Assembly (NCBI RefSeq): GCF_002214525.1
Contig: NZ_CP015104.1
Coordinates: forward strand, 868,001 to 932,000
Length of the DNA stretch: 64,000 bases
Direction of reading: 5' to 3'
From: Thermococcus sp. P6
GTDB lineage: Archaea > Methanobacteriota_B > Thermococci > Thermococcales > Thermococcaceae
This document shows, in pieces, positions 26,679 to 35,762 of the stretch (position 1 is its first letter; each line of letters starts with the position of its first letter). A program made the translations under genes and the position numbers. Below the pieces are notes generated by a model. That model worked only from the letters and a program-made list of their open reading frames with translations, was not told where the DNA came from and did no database searches.

Positions 26679-27045
26679 CCGCTATATCCGTTGGCCTGAC
26701 ATAGTTCCTTATGTCCACGACTCCATCTATGCTCCCCTTCGCCAGGTATGCCAGCTCCACGGCAACTGCACCCAAGAGCCGGGTTCTCTTGATTTTTGTT
26801 AAGATTCCACTTCCCCTTCCTCTCGTGTATAAATCCAGGGCAATAAGTCTTTCATTCAGGGGTCTAACATGTATCTTCCTTCCGTTCAGGTACGCACCCT
26901 CTCCGGGAATCCCCTCATAGGCATCCCTGGTTATAAATTCGTATATCATGGCATAGAGTGGCGTTTCTCCCTTGAAAACAGTAAGGCTGAACCCAAACAC
27001 GGGGATCGGGATTAAAACGCCGGGGATTGAAAGAAAATTAGATGC
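26656..27045 (-). pseudogene. Truncated inositol monophosphatase / fructose-1,6-bisphosphatase family gene
   Basis: The minus-strand frame reads VFGFSLTVFKGETPLYAMIY, then EGIPGEGAYLNGRKI, LDLYTRGRGSGIL and KGSIDGVVDIRNYVRPTDIA, which is the middle of an archaeal IMPase/FBPase-family protein normally about 250 residues long. The N-terminal third, with the metal-binding DPLDGT motif, is absent (only a degenerate SIPGVLIPIP precedes it). The protein also ends abruptly at 26656 after SYNMQV, without the C-terminal third. Both ends are thus lost and the gene should be non-functional. The right-hand gap to 27177 contains only this decay and the promoter of the next gene. Confidence 0.8.
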
Positions 27046-27177
27046 TCCCGGACGCTTATTTCCCTGTTCAGGGACTTTCCGGCTTTGTGGCCGATTAAGA
27101 ATCGAAGCTATCGCCTGCCTGCCAGCTTAAAGGCAATCCTTAAATAATTCGGGGTTTATCTTGACACGGTGATGTCC

Positions 27178-27951
27178 ATGCCAAAGATAGGAATAATAGG
27201 AGGTTCCGGCGTTTACGGCGTCTTCGAGCCCAGAGAGAGGATAAAGATACACACGCCCTACGGAAGGCCTTCGGCCCCGGTGGAGATTGGCGAGGTCGAG
27301 GGCGTTGAGGTTGCCTTCATACCGAGACACGGGAAGCACCACGAGTTCCCGCCCCACGAGGTCCCCTACAGGGCGAACATCTGGGCCCTGAAAGAACTCG
27401 GCGTCGAGCGCGTTATCGGGATAACCGCCGTAGGTTCCCTTAGGGAGGAGTACAGGCCCGGAGATATAGTTATAACCGATCAGTTCATCGACTTCACGAA
27501 AAAGCGCGAGTACACCTTTTATGACGGTCCGAGGGTGGCCCACGTTTCGATGGCCGATCCCTTCTGCCCCGAGCTGAGGGGAATATTCTACGAAACCGCT
27601 AAGGAACTCGGCTTCCCCGTACACGAGAAGGGTACCTACGTCTGCATCGAGGGCCCGAGGTTCTCGACGAGGGCCGAGAGCTTCATGTTCAGGCAGTACG
27701 CCCACATCATCGGCATGACCCTCGTGCCAGAGATAAACCTCGCGAGGGAGCTTGGAATGTGCTACGCCAACATTGCGACCGTTACTGATTACGACGTATG
27801 GGCCGATAAGCCCGTAGATGCCCAGGAAGTGCTGAAGGTTATGAATGAAAACAACTATAAGGTTCAGGAGCTTCTCAAGAGGGCGATACCGAAGATCCCG
27901 GAGGAGAGAAACTGCGGCTGCGCTGACGTGCTGAAGAGCATGTTCGTTTAG
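27178..27951 (+). CDS. mtnP: S-methyl-5'-thioadenosine phosphorylase
   Basis: Phosphorolysis of methylthioadenosine, a by-product of polyamine synthesis, to adenine and methylthioribose 1-phosphate. The 257-residue length equals the Pyrococcus furiosus enzyme. Motifs: [11 protein letters not shown] at the N-terminus, [39 protein letters not shown], and [14 protein letters not shown]. Cys246 and Cys248 form the C-terminal CxC that gives a heat-stabilising disulfide in the Pyrococcus protein. ATG 27178 is five bases after GGTGA; a TATA box is near 27135. Its neighbours are accessory genes, although in Pyrococcus it lies close to cdc6, as I recall. Confidence 0.96.
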   Translation: MPKIGIIGGSGVYGVFEPRERIKIHTPYGRPSAPVEIGEVEGVEVAFIPRHGKHHEFPPHEVPYRANIWALKELGVERVIGITAVGSLREEYRPGDIVITDQFIDFTKKREYTFYDGPRVAHVSMADPFCPELRGIFYETAKELGFPVHEKGTYVCIEGPRFSTRAESFMFRQYAHIIGMTLVPEINLARELGMCYANIATVTDYDVWADKPVDAQEVLKVMNENNYKVQELLKRAIPKIPEERNCGCADVLKSMFV

Positions 27952-28011
27952 CCCTTCGTAAGCGTAAGGTTTATATGGTCTTTTGATATTTTTATTACTG
28001 GGCGTTGCAAT

Positions 28012-29385
28012 GTGGAACTTTCCCGGAAATCGATTGGATTATTGTTTGGGGTGTTGGTGATTGTCGCTTCACTCCCGGTGCTGGCTTATATGCAACGAAA
28101 TCCCGGCGTCGAGTTTGTGCTGGTCGATGAGAGAAACCGCCCCCTTACGGAGATCTCCGGGAACGTTGAGGTTCAGGTTCAGGTGGATGCGCTGATGCCA
28201 ACAGAGGAAGTTTACGAAACAATTGTCTATGTGACCCTAAAAAAGCCGGGCTACCTCAGGTTCTGGGATTCCGGGAACGCCCTTAAAATACCCCTGAGCG
28301 ATGGGAAACTTCGGGGGATGCTCTCAAAGTGGAGGAAGGAGTATCCGAAGGGGATCGGCTCTGCCTTCGTGATATCCACATGGGTTGTTGACCATGAAGC
28401 CGGCAAAGTTTATAGGGGCTTTGCCGTGGTCAACTACAACACGGAGGAGATCGAAAAGGGATTTAAGAAGGTCGTGAAGTTCAACCTTAGCGAGGGGGAT
28501 CTTCCCGGAAACGTTTCGACTCAGGGCTCCAGCGGGCGGTTCTATTACTGGAAGACCGACTGGGGCCTCTCGTGGGTGCCTTCCGACTACGTAAGGGTTC
28601 CCGTGCTGATCGTCAACAACAAACACTCCCGCTCGGGGATTGTTAATGCATGGGTCGATATTGTACATGACTACATCACGGGGTTTGGGCTTACCGTGGC
28701 GTACGGCTACAAAATTTCGGAAAAAGAGACCCCGCGCCTTGACATCTATGGGGATGACTTCTACTCCATCTCAAACAGGTTCTACTTCACCGAGGGCCTC
28801 CTGCTCGGGCCTGAACAGAGAGGACACATCTACATTTACGCAAAGCCCTACCACCTGCACCAGAGGGAATACTACTGCACGGCGAGTCTTGAAAACTGCG
28901 TCCCCACGGGTAATGAGAGGATTCAAGAGGGCTTTAATGGCGTAAAAACCGAAGGGGATAGGATCGTAGGAGGGAGTGCTGACGATCTCCCGGATCCGGG
29001 AATTATGGAGCCCCTTCTAAGCGGGACTCAGATGAGCTACGCAACGACACTCGGAGTTAACGATTCAGAACCCCTCTTCCGCCTGATCTCGGACGCTTCC
29101 GGCTCCTGTTCGGTGGATTTTGGCATCGGGGCTCCCGTTGGGGCTCTCGCCGTGGCTCTGAGCGGTGGCGCCGTCCCCCCATGGGCCGCGGGATTGAGCG
29201 CCGGGATACACTACGCATCTTCAACTTCCTTCGAGGTTTACGGCGGGATGCAGAACTATGGAGAATGGTCGGGTACGGGTGAAAATGTTCCTGAGTCCAT
29301 CTACATGGGTGTTAGCCGTTACACCTACCACGTGGGGGCATGTGATACCAAAGTGCCCGTTGGGATCTACATAGAGGCCGGATAA
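28012..29385 (+). CDS. Exported protein of unknown function
   Basis: A 457-residue protein starting at GTG 28012, with a signal or anchor helix (IGLLFGVLVIVASLPVLAYM). The mature part is beta-rich with four Cys in two regions (YYCTASLENCVP; SCSVDFG and HVGACDTKV) and a Gly/Ala-rich stretch (GAPVGALAVALSGGAVPPWA) near residue 380. I recognise no domain. A TATA box (GTTTATATGG) lies at about 27968-27977. GC content is that of core genes, unlike the 25530 gene. It precedes a small membrane protein gene on the same strand by 70 bases. Confidence 0.8.
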   Translation: MELSRKSIGLLFGVLVIVASLPVLAYMQRNPGVEFVLVDERNRPLTEISGNVEVQVQVDALMPTEEVYETIVYVTLKKPGYLRFWDSGNALKIPLSDGKLRGMLSKWRKEYPKGIGSAFVISTWVVDHEAGKVYRGFAVVNYNTEEIEKGFKKVVKFNLSEGDLPGNVSTQGSSGRFYYWKTDWGLSWVPSDYVRVPVLIVNNKHSRSGIVNAWVDIVHDYITGFGLTVAYGYKISEKETPRLDIYGDDFYSISNRFYFTEGLLLGPEQRGHIYIYAKPYHLHQREYYCTASLENCVPTGNERIQEGFNGVKTEGDRIVGGSADDLPDPGIMEPLLSGTQMSYATTLGVNDSEPLFRLISDASGSCSVDFGIGAPVGALAVALSGGAVPPWAAGLSAGIHYASSTSFEVYGGMQNYGEWSGTGENVPESIYMGVSRYTYHVGACDTKVPVGIYIEAG

Positions 29386-29455
29386 AGTTATATTAGCGTG
29401 TGTTGGCTGTGTAGGAGGGGTGGCTTACCGTATCCATCAGCGGGGGTGATGTGGC

Positions 29456-29914
29456 ATGAAAGAACTGGGGGGTATTGTCCTTCGGCTGTTTATACTTTTG
29501 TTTTTTGGTGGTGTTGCCGTTTATGCAACGATTGAATACTCCAGTGTTACACCGTTGTTGTGGCTTGTCTTCTGGTTCGTTCTGGGGTATGCTGTAAAAA
29601 AACTCGCCTTTGGGGGTATTGCAGGTGCAGAGGAGTATTCCGAGAGGGCATACATGACGGGATACGTTTTACTTGGGATTGGCATGGTGGTCTATCTCCT
29701 AAAAGGTGGAACTCTCGAGAGCGATGCGTTTCCGTTTGTGCTGGCTATCTTACTGACGTATGCTGTTTCTCCACTATCCATAAAGTTGGTGGGGCTTGAG
29801 AACGTAACCTATATTGGGGATTTAAAAGATCTTGCAAAACTAATTTTGGCCGCTTTGATATCTCTTGCCGTGGGATTGGCCCTTTCCTTTCTTGTTTTTA
29901 GTGCTGTGCGTTGA
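29456..29914 (+). CDS. Small polytopic membrane protein of unknown function
   Basis: A 152-residue protein with about five hydrophobic helices: LRLFILLFFGGVAVYATI, LLWLVFWFVLGYAV, MTGYVLLGIGMVVYLL, FPFVLAILLTYAVSP and LILAALISLAVGLALSFLVF. No motif recognised. ATG 29456 has GGGGGTGATG upstream, the same ribosome-site style as the 23893 and 24416 membrane genes. It may be cotranscribed with the exported protein at 28012. Confidence 0.8.
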   Translation: MKELGGIVLRLFILLFFGGVAVYATIEYSSVTPLLWLVFWFVLGYAVKKLAFGGIAGAEEYSERAYMTGYVLLGIGMVVYLLKGGTLESDAFPFVLAILLTYAVSPLSIKLVGLENVTYIGDLKDLAKLILAALISLAVGLALSFLVFSAVR

Positions 29915-29998
29915 ATATCCTAACAAGACAGGCAAATGGTCTCTGCGCCATCCAGTGGCGGAAAAGAAAAGCCCCAAAACCCGCTCCGTGGTGGGACA

Positions 29999-30010
29999 CC
30001 TTTATATATT
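29999..30010 (+). promoter_or_regulatory. TATA box of the H/ACA RNA gene
   Basis: CCTTTATATATTCC is a strong TATA element; start of transcription is expected near 30027, at the base of the first RNA hairpin. Confidence 0.65.
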
Positions 30011-30029
30011 CCTCCGCCCATCCATCAAT

Positions 30030-30241
30030 GCCCCCGCGCGAGGACCCCGGGGACAATGAACCGGGGGGCGATGTGGGGGCTACAGCTCGGCCCCAGCGAG
30101 GTCCCCGCGGGAGGGCCTTCCGCGTTACGGAGCACGATGACCGCGGGAAACCCGGGCCGAGTACAGGACGGCCCGCCCGGGTTAACCCGTCCGAGTTCGC
30201 CGAAGGGCACCGATGAGGGCGGGGGTTAAGGGCGGGCCATA
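30030..30241 (+). ncRNA. Three-hairpin H/ACA pseudouridylation guide RNA
   Basis: Three consecutive hairpins each have a lower stem, an internal pocket, an upper stem with a kink-turn or K-loop, and an ACA-type box just after the stem. Hairpin 1: lower stem GCCCCC (30030-30035) with GGGGGC (30075-30080), ACA at 30082-30084, apical loop GGACAATGAA. Hairpin 2: CTCGGCCC (30086-30093) with GGGCCGAG (30154-30161), ACA at 30163-30165, upper stem CCCGCGG/CCGCGGG with GAG...GATGA. Hairpin 3: GGCCCGCCC (30170-30178) with GGGCGGGCC (30230-30238), then ATA at 30239, upper stem CCCGTCC/GGGCGGG with GAG...GATGA. Pocket-to-box spacing is 14-15 bases in each, as required for guide function. Likely modifies rRNA; targets not worked out. 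Confidence 0.85.
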
Positions 30242-30250
30242 GTTCCCGAT

Positions 30251-31441
30251 TTAGTAGAGCACTACCTCCACGGTTTCACCTTCAAGGTAGCCCTCGCTGT
30301 CCTCGGGTATCTCGAGGTAGGCGTTGCTCTCCGTCAGGGAACTTATCAGCCCGCTTCCCCTCTTCTTCAGGGGTCTTACGATGCCGTTCTCGTAGCGGAC
30401 CCTAACGAACTCGTAGCGTCCGAGCTGGCTCGAAACCCGTTCCGCGAGCTTCCCCCGTACCTTGACCTCGTAGTCCCTGACTCCGGTGAGCTTTGCAAGG
30501 GCGTGCTTCACGTAGAGGTGGAACTGGACGAAGGCGCCCACTGGGTAACCGCTCATCACGAAGACCCTCTCGCCGTAGCCCATCGGTCTTCCCGGTTTTA
30601 TCGTGGTTCCGTGGAAAAGGAGCCTGATGAAGCGGTGGGCAAAGTCGGTATCCCCGAAAGCCGATCCACCGGTGATAAGAACGAGGTCGTTCTCCCGCTT
30701 CGCCCTCTCGAGGGTTTCTCTTATTGCCCCCTCGTCGTCCGGAAGAACGCCGTAGAAAACCGGTTCGCCGAAGTACTGCCTCACGAGGCCTTCCAGCATG
30801 ATGGAGTTGCTCTCGAGGATCTTCCCGGACTGAAGCGCCTTCTCGTCGAACTCCTCCACCAGCTCGTTGCCGGTTACTATTATCCCGACGCGGGGCTTTC
30901 TCTTCACCCTCACCCTCTTAAAGCCCAGATTTTTGAGGAGTGCCAGATCCTGAGGTCTGAGAACCTGACCCTTCCTCAGGACGGTCTCTCCCTTTCCGAC
31001 GTCCTCCCCGGCGAAGGACACGTTCTGGCCCGGTGCGACCGGCCTGAGAACCCGTATGACGTTCCCCTCGCGCTCGGCCATCTCCTGCATCAGGACCGCG
31101 TTCGCTCCTTCGGGCATTTTGGAGCCCGTCGTGAGCTTTACGGCCGTTCCGGGTTCGACCCTTTCCCGGCTCTCCTCCCCGGCGGTGATCTCGTCAACGA
31201 CCCTCAGCTCGACGGGTCTGTACTCCCTCGCCTGAAACGTGTCCTCGGCCCTCACCGCGTAGCCGTCGACGGCTGACCTGTCGAAGGGAGGGCTGGCGAT
31301 GGGGGAAACCACGTCTTCAGCGAGCACCCTTCCGAGGGCCTTTTCGAGTTCGACCTCTTCGCCATCGGGGATTTCCTTCAGGTCGTTGAGCAGAAGACTT
31401 AGGGCCTCGCGGTAGGCTATTAAGCGTTTGAACTCCTTCAT
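30251..31441 (-). CDS. moeA: Molybdopterin molybdotransferase
   Basis: Inserts molybdenum or tungsten into adenylylated molybdopterin. In Thermococcales the cofactor is the tungsten pterin of aldehyde:ferredoxin oxidoreductases and formate dehydrogenases. The 396 residues show the MoeA pattern: GRVLAEDVVSPIASPPFDRSAVDGYA, TGSKMPEGANAVLMQE, the MoCF-binding segments GIIVTGNELVE and LITGGSAFGDTDF, and KPGRPMGYG followed by SGYPVGAFVQF. It lies one base downstream of moaB on the same strand and converges on the H/ACA RNA gene. Confidence 0.95.
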   Translation of the reverse strand: MKEFKRLIAYREALSLLLNDLKEIPDGEEVELEKALGRVLAEDVVSPIASPPFDRSAVDGYAVRAEDTFQAREYRPVELRVVDEITAGEESRERVEPGTAVKLTTGSKMPEGANAVLMQEMAEREGNVIRVLRPVAPGQNVSFAGEDVGKGETVLRKGQVLRPQDLALLKNLGFKRVRVKRKPRVGIIVTGNELVEEFDEKALQSGKILESNSIMLEGLVRQYFGEPVFYGVLPDDEGAIRETLERAKRENDLVLITGGSAFGDTDFAHRFIRLLFHGTTIKPGRPMGYGERVFVMSGYPVGAFVQFHLYVKHALAKLTGVRDYEVKVRGKLAERVSSQLGRYEFVRVRYENGIVRPLKKRGSGLISSLTESNAYLEIPEDSEGYLEGETVEVVLY

Positions 31442-31442
31442 C

Positions 31443-31958
31443 TCACTCCCCCCCGTGCTTCAGAACGTGACCCGCTTCCCTGAGTATGATCTTTATCCCG
31501 GTCTTTGCCGCCCCGAGGCTTCCGGGCAGGCAGAACACCGCCATAACCCTTCCGGAGCTCCTTACGATTCCAGCGGTCGCCCGGCTTAGAATGGCCGCGG
31601 TTCCGATTTCCTCGTAGCTGAGCAGCCTGAAGACCTCGCCGAAGCCGACCAGTTCCTTATCGAACAGGGGTCTGAGGCTCTCGACCGTAACGTCTCTGGT
31701 GGTTATTCCGGTTCCCCCCGAGGTAACCACAACGTCCGCCCCCTTCCTGAAGGCATCGACCACCGCGCCTATTATCTCCATCTTCTCGTCTGGAACAACC
31801 CTGTAGAGAACCCTTTCGTGACCGGCATCTTCAAGTTCCCTGACGAGGAACTTTCCGCTCGTGTCCTCCTTTTCGCCCCTGCTCGCAGTGTCGCTGACCG
31901 TTACAACCGCGAATCTGAACTTTTTAGGGGCTTTCCTCCTGTGCTCTTCAACGCCCAT
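31443..31958 (-). CDS. moaB: Molybdenum cofactor biosynthesis protein MoaB
   Basis: Adenylyltransferase-type protein of the MogA/MoaB group that activates molybdopterin before metal insertion. The 171-residue product has FAVVTVSDTASRGEKEDTSG, VVTSGGTGITTRDVT, FGEVFRLLSYEEIGTAAILS and CLPGSLGAAKTG, all standard. ATG 31958 follows GGTGGT; the frame stays open further upstream but that part overlaps the divergent cbiZ. Forms an operon with moeA. The 84-base gap to cbiZ holds both promoters. Confidence 0.94.
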   Translation of the reverse strand: MGVEEHRRKAPKKFRFAVVTVSDTASRGEKEDTSGKFLVRELEDAGHERVLYRVVPDEKMEIIGAVVDAFRKGADVVVTSGGTGITTRDVTVESLRPLFDKELVGFGEVFRLLSYEEIGTAAILSRATAGIVRSSGRVMAVFCLPGSLGAAKTGIKIILREAGHVLKHGGE

Positions 31959-32042
31959 ACTACCACCGGTCGAACTTGGTCGCGAACTTAATAACCTTTT
32001 AGTAGGGGCAAGCGTTATATTCCCGCCGGTTGAGGTGCACTC

Positions 32043-32636
32043 ATGGAGTTCCAGCACTTCATAAGACCCTTCGAACGGCCGATGCTCGCCCTGAGCAACG
32101 CACCGCACAGGGGAGGATTAACCAGAGCCAGCGGCTTCTTCTTCATGATGGTTCCCAAAAACTACTCCGGAGACTACAGGAGGGACTGTGCGGCCTTTGA
32201 AAGGGAGCAGAAACTCGAAAACTTCGTGGGCTTCATGACGGCGGCCAAGGTCAGGGAAATCCTTTCCACGGCCAGAAGCGGGAGCGTTACCGCCTACGTG
32301 ACCGCGGGAATAACCAACCCCGCCATAGCCGGCGAGGAACCTCCCCCTTGGAAGCCCGGAACTATAAACATGGCCATAGTGATAGAGGACGGTCTGACCG
32401 TCGGTGCGATGGCCAACGCCATAATGACGGCAACCGAGGCAAAGACCTACACCCTTCTAAAACTCGGCTACAACGCCACCGGAACAACGAGCGACGGTAT
32501 CGGGGTTTTCAGCTTCGAGGGGGAGAAGGAATGGGCCGGAACGGCCACCCCTCTGGGGGTTAATATCGGAAGGGCCGTCAGGAGGGCACTCGAGGAGAGC
32601 CTTCGGAAGTGGGAGGAAAAGAGGAGTGGGAGATAA
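32043..32636 (+). CDS. cbiZ: Adenosylcobinamide amidohydrolase
   Basis: Archaeal cobinamide-salvage enzyme that cleaves the aminopropanol side chain to give adenosylcobyric acid. The 197 residues contain LSNAPHRGGL near the N-terminus, the middle segment VTAGITNPAIAGEEP and the characteristic NAIMTATEAKTYTLLKLG, followed by GTTSDGIGVFS. A TATA-like box (GTTATATTCC) lies at 32012-32021. It opens the cobalamin cluster and converges with cobT, their stops being one base apart. Confidence 0.93.
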   Translation: MEFQHFIRPFERPMLALSNAPHRGGLTRASGFFFMMVPKNYSGDYRRDCAAFEREQKLENFVGFMTAAKVREILSTARSGSVTAYVTAGITNPAIAGEEPPPWKPGTINMAIVIEDGLTVGAMANAIMTATEAKTYTLLKLGYNATGTTSDGIGVFSFEGEKEWAGTATPLGVNIGRAVRRALEESLRKWEEKRSGR

Positions 32637-32637
32637 A

Positions 32638-33651
32638 CTATCCTGAGGTTCCCTTGAGCTTCATGAGCCTTTCGTAGAGCTCTTCGACCTTCTTCGAGAC
32701 CTCCTTCGGCGAAAAGCCCGATTTCACGGCGAGCCACGTCGCCCCTCCGGCTCCCACGCCCTCCTTGACGTAGCCCCTCTCGTAGTCCCTCAGGCCCTTG
32801 AACCTGCTCCCTGAAAAGTCCAGATCGGCCGCGTAGGTGATTATCCCTATCTCCTTCGCCGTTTCGATGAAGGTGGCGCTTCTGTCCATCACAACCCATT
32901 TCGTCGTCGCTATCATGAACCTGCTCAGGCCCTCACCGAGGGCTTTGAGGAGCGCCGCGATGGCCAGCATCTGGGTTCCACCGGCAAGGGTCACGTTTCT
33001 CCTGAAGCCGAGGGACAGGCCGAGAACGGTGGCCATCATCGGATCCCCGAACTGCCTCAGGGCTTCGAGCGGGTTGTCCTTAAGGTCCCCGGCCTTTATC
33101 CCAAGCCTTGCGAAGGCCTCGCTGATGACCCTCTCCTTGAGCTCCTGCGGGTTGTTTGGAGAGGCCGAGGAGGTTCTCGCCCCGTAGCCGAGGGCCCGGA
33201 GAAGGGCCTGAGCGGTCGTCGTCCCCCCCGGGGTGGACTCCCCTATTACAAGCTCCTCAACGGGTAGCCTTTCGAGTTCCCTCCCGAGGAGCTTCGCCCT
33301 CTCGATTATCTCCCCGAACTCCGGCAGGGCCGGTTCCCTCCTGAAGTCCCTTCCAACGGCGTCGCTGATGTGCACGTGCGGAACGCTGGGAGCTAAGTAG
33401 GTCCCACCCCTCACCACCAGAAGGGGGAAGCTGGAGAGTTCCCTCGCGGCCTTGGTGATTATCGCCGGGGTCGGGTGCCCCTCCGGGGTTACGGGGATCT
33501 CATCGATCGTCAGGGGCTTCTCGTGGAAGAGATACTCCGCATCAGCCACTGGAGTGAGCTTCGTAAGTTCCGGCGTGGCCCCGGCAACGCTTATTCCGGG
33601 GACGGTGCTTACTTCGGTGTTTCCGATGACGAGAAGGAAGAGGCTGTCCAT
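32638..33651 (-). CDS. cobT: CobT-family nicotinate-nucleotide phosphoribosyltransferase, archaeal type
   Basis: Activates the lower-ligand base for cobalamin assembly. The 337-residue sequence matches the archaeal CobT-like family: [55 protein letters not shown], and [23 protein letters not shown] 33651 follows GGTGAT; nine in-frame codons upstream lie in the divergent promoter. The promoter region shared with cobQ is 68 bases. Confidence 0.93.
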   Translation of the reverse strand: MDSLFLLVIGNTEVSTVPGISVAGATPELTKLTPVADAEYLFHEKPLTIDEIPVTPEGHPTPAIITKAARELSSFPLLVVRGGTYLAPSVPHVHISDAVGRDFRREPALPEFGEIIERAKLLGRELERLPVEELVIGESTPGGTTTAQALLRALGYGARTSSASPNNPQELKERVISEAFARLGIKAGDLKDNPLEALRQFGDPMMATVLGLSLGFRRNVTLAGGTQMLAIAALLKALGEGLSRFMIATTKWVVMDRSATFIETAKEIGIITYAADLDFSGSRFKGLRDYERGYVKEGVGAGGATWLAVKSGFSPKEVSKKVEELYERLMKLKGTSG

Positions 33652-33719
33652 GTTATCACCGATGGACGTTTTATCCAAGGGTTTATATACTCTTTCCCCG
33701 ACTTTCTCCGGTGGGTGAA

Positions 33720-35174
33720 GTGGGAAAGGCCCTTATGGTTCTGGGAACTTCCTCCGGAGCCGGCAAATCCCTCCTCGTAACGGCCCTGTGCCGGATACTC
33801 TCTAACAGGGGCTACGATGTGGTTCCCTTCAAGAGCCAGAACATGAGCCTCAACTCCGCCCCGAGCATCGAGGGGGGCGAGATAAGCCGCGCCCAGTACC
33901 TTCAGGCGCTGGCCTGCCGGAAGAAGCCGAGCGTGAGGTTCAACCCGATTCTCCTGAAGCCGGAAGGGGGAATGAGGAGTCAGGTCGTCTTCATGGGAAA
34001 GCCCATCGGCAGCGCCTCAGCGCGCGATTACATGCTCTCACGCAAGGAGGAGCTCTTCGGGAAGGCCATGGAGGTTCTCGATCGCCTCAAGGAGGAGCAC
34101 GATGTGGTCCTGATCGAGGGCGCCGGCAGTCCCGTGGAGATAAACCTCAGGGACTACGACATAGCGAACACCCGCGTAATGCTCCACGCCAGCGCCCGGG
34201 GAATCCTCGTCACGGACATAGACCGGGGAGGGAGCTTCGCGAGCATCGTGGGCACGATGGAACTCCTAAGACCAGAGGAAAGGGATTCCCTCATGGGCTT
34301 CGTCTTCAACAGGTTCCGCGGGGACGCTTCCCTCCTGAAGCCGGGCTTCGACTACCTCGAGGAGAGATACGGGAAGCCGACCCTCGGGGTTATTCCGTAC
34401 GTCGAACACCGCCTCCCGGAGGAGGATTCCCTATCGGAGTTCCCAAAGGTGAAGGGCGAGCTCCACATACAGATCGTAAAGCTCCCCCACATAAGCAACT
34501 TCACCGACTTCGAGCCCCTCCAATGGGCCAACGGCGTTGACTACGTCACCGACCCCGGGGAGCTCGGGGGAGACCTCATCATCCTCCCCGGGAGCAAGAA
34601 CACCGTTGAGGACCTCCTCTGGCTCAGGCGGAATGGGTTTGAGGAGGCCATACTGGAGGCGCATCGGGAGGGCTCTTTCGTGGTGGGGATCTGCGGGGGC
34701 TTCCAGATGCTCGGTGAGACGATAAGGGATGAAGTGGAATCCAAGCGCGGAAGGGTGAGGGGCATCGGCCTGCTACCGGCCAGAACGGTCTTCGAGGAAA
34801 CCAAAAGGACGAACCATCTAACAGCCGAGGTCCTGTGGGAACCTGCCGGGGGGATGGCCGTTGAGGGCTACGAGATACGCTTTGGGAGGAGCTTCTCAAG
34901 GAGACCCTTCTCCTTTATAAGGTCCGTCAACGGGAAGAAGACCTTTGAGCCGGAGGGGGCGATCGGCGAGAGGGCCTTCGGGACCTACCTCCACGGGATC
35001 TTCCATAACCTCGAATTCACCGAAAGGTTCCTCAACTTCCTCAGGAGGGAGAAGGGCCTGGAGCCGGTTTCCATCGGGGAATGGAGCATCGAGGAGGAGA
35101 TAGAAAGGTTTTCCCGGGTGGTGGAAAGACACCTCGATGTGGATAGGATCATAGAAGAGGGCCTTCAGAGGTAA
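33720..35174 (+). CDS. cobQ: Cobyric acid synthase
   Basis: Amidates the corrin ring side chains using glutamine. The 484 residues have an N-terminal P-loop synthetase domain ([14 protein letters not shown], then [12 protein letters not shown] and [13 protein letters not shown]) and a C-terminal glutamine amidotransferase domain with the nucleophile in [12 protein letters not shown] and the partner His in [13 protein letters not shown] 33720 is preceded by GGTGGGTGA; GTG 33711 is in frame but lacks such a site. A TATA box (GTTTATATAC) is at 33683-33692. Also annotated CbiP in anaerobic-type pathways. Confidence 0.95.
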   Translation: MGKALMVLGTSSGAGKSLLVTALCRILSNRGYDVVPFKSQNMSLNSAPSIEGGEISRAQYLQALACRKKPSVRFNPILLKPEGGMRSQVVFMGKPIGSASARDYMLSRKEELFGKAMEVLDRLKEEHDVVLIEGAGSPVEINLRDYDIANTRVMLHASARGILVTDIDRGGSFASIVGTMELLRPEERDSLMGFVFNRFRGDASLLKPGFDYLEERYGKPTLGVIPYVEHRLPEEDSLSEFPKVKGELHIQIVKLPHISNFTDFEPLQWANGVDYVTDPGELGGDLIILPGSKNTVEDLLWLRRNGFEEAILEAHREGSFVVGICGGFQMLGETIRDEVESKRGRVRGIGLLPARTVFEETKRTNHLTAEVLWEPAGGMAVEGYEIRFGRSFSRRPFSFIRSVNGKKTFEPEGAIGERAFGTYLHGIFHNLEFTERFLNFLRREKGLEPVSIGEWSIEEEIERFSRVVERHLDVDRIIEEGLQR

Positions 35175-35206
35175 TTCCCGGGGCTTTCAGGCTCCTCTGG
35201 GGCGTC

Positions 35207-35743
35207 TTAGCCCACCAGTCCGGCTATCCTCCGGGCGAGTTCGAGGTCTTTTGGGGTGTTGACGTTCAGGGCCAGAAGGGGGTTGCTCAGCTCAAAGAAC
35301 CTCTCCCCTTCGGTCCCAACGACGTTCAAACCGGTTATGGCGTAACCCCTGTAGGTGAGGGGTTTCAGGTCCTTCGGAATTATACTAAGAGGAAGAACCC
35401 CGGTCAGGCTCGTCCTTCCATCGAAGGCCCCCTTCAGGGCCTGAAAATCGCTCCCCTTTACGAAGGGCAGGTCCGCCGAGACGCTGAGGAACGGTCCGAG
35501 CTCGCGGAGGATGTAGGCGATGTCCTCGACGTAGCCCCTCCCGGGCGTTTCCAGGAAGGGAAGCCCCTCGCTGAGACACAGCCCCCTCGTCTTAGGGGTG
35601 TTCCTCGAGAGGGCAACTACGCTATCGTCCACCTTTTCGGCTTCCCCGTAAACCCTCAGGAGCATCGGAACTTTGCCAACTTTCAGGACGGGTTTTTCGG
35701 TCCCCATCCTGCTCGACCGCCCGCCGGCCATTATGACTATCAT
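35207..35743 (-). CDS. cobY: Adenosylcobinamide-phosphate guanylyltransferase
   Basis: Archaeal replacement for the CobU guanylyltransferase; makes adenosylcobinamide-GDP. The 178-residue nucleotidyltransferase begins MIVIMAGGRSSRMGTEKPVL, with the nucleotide-binding GGxSxRMGxxK motif, and has VSADLPFVKGSDF. ATG 35743 matches the family start; the 22 upstream codons are not conserved-looking. It converges with cobQ (32-base gap) and ends the first part of the B12 cluster. Confidence 0.92.
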   Translation of the reverse strand: MIVIMAGGRSSRMGTEKPVLKVGKVPMLLRVYGEAEKVDDSVVALSRNTPKTRGLCLSEGLPFLETPGRGYVEDIAYILRELGPFLSVSADLPFVKGSDFQALKGAFDGRTSLTGVLPLSIIPKDLKPLTYRGYAITGLNVVGTEGERFFELSNPLLALNVNTPKDLELARRIAGLVG

Positions 35744-35762
35744 GGGAGACCCCTGAACCGGT

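Noticed and set aside
29911-30229. Several 60-100 codon frames over the H/ACA RNA region
   Set aside because: Pro/Gly/Arg-rich translations of GC-rich stems; the RNA structure explains the region better.
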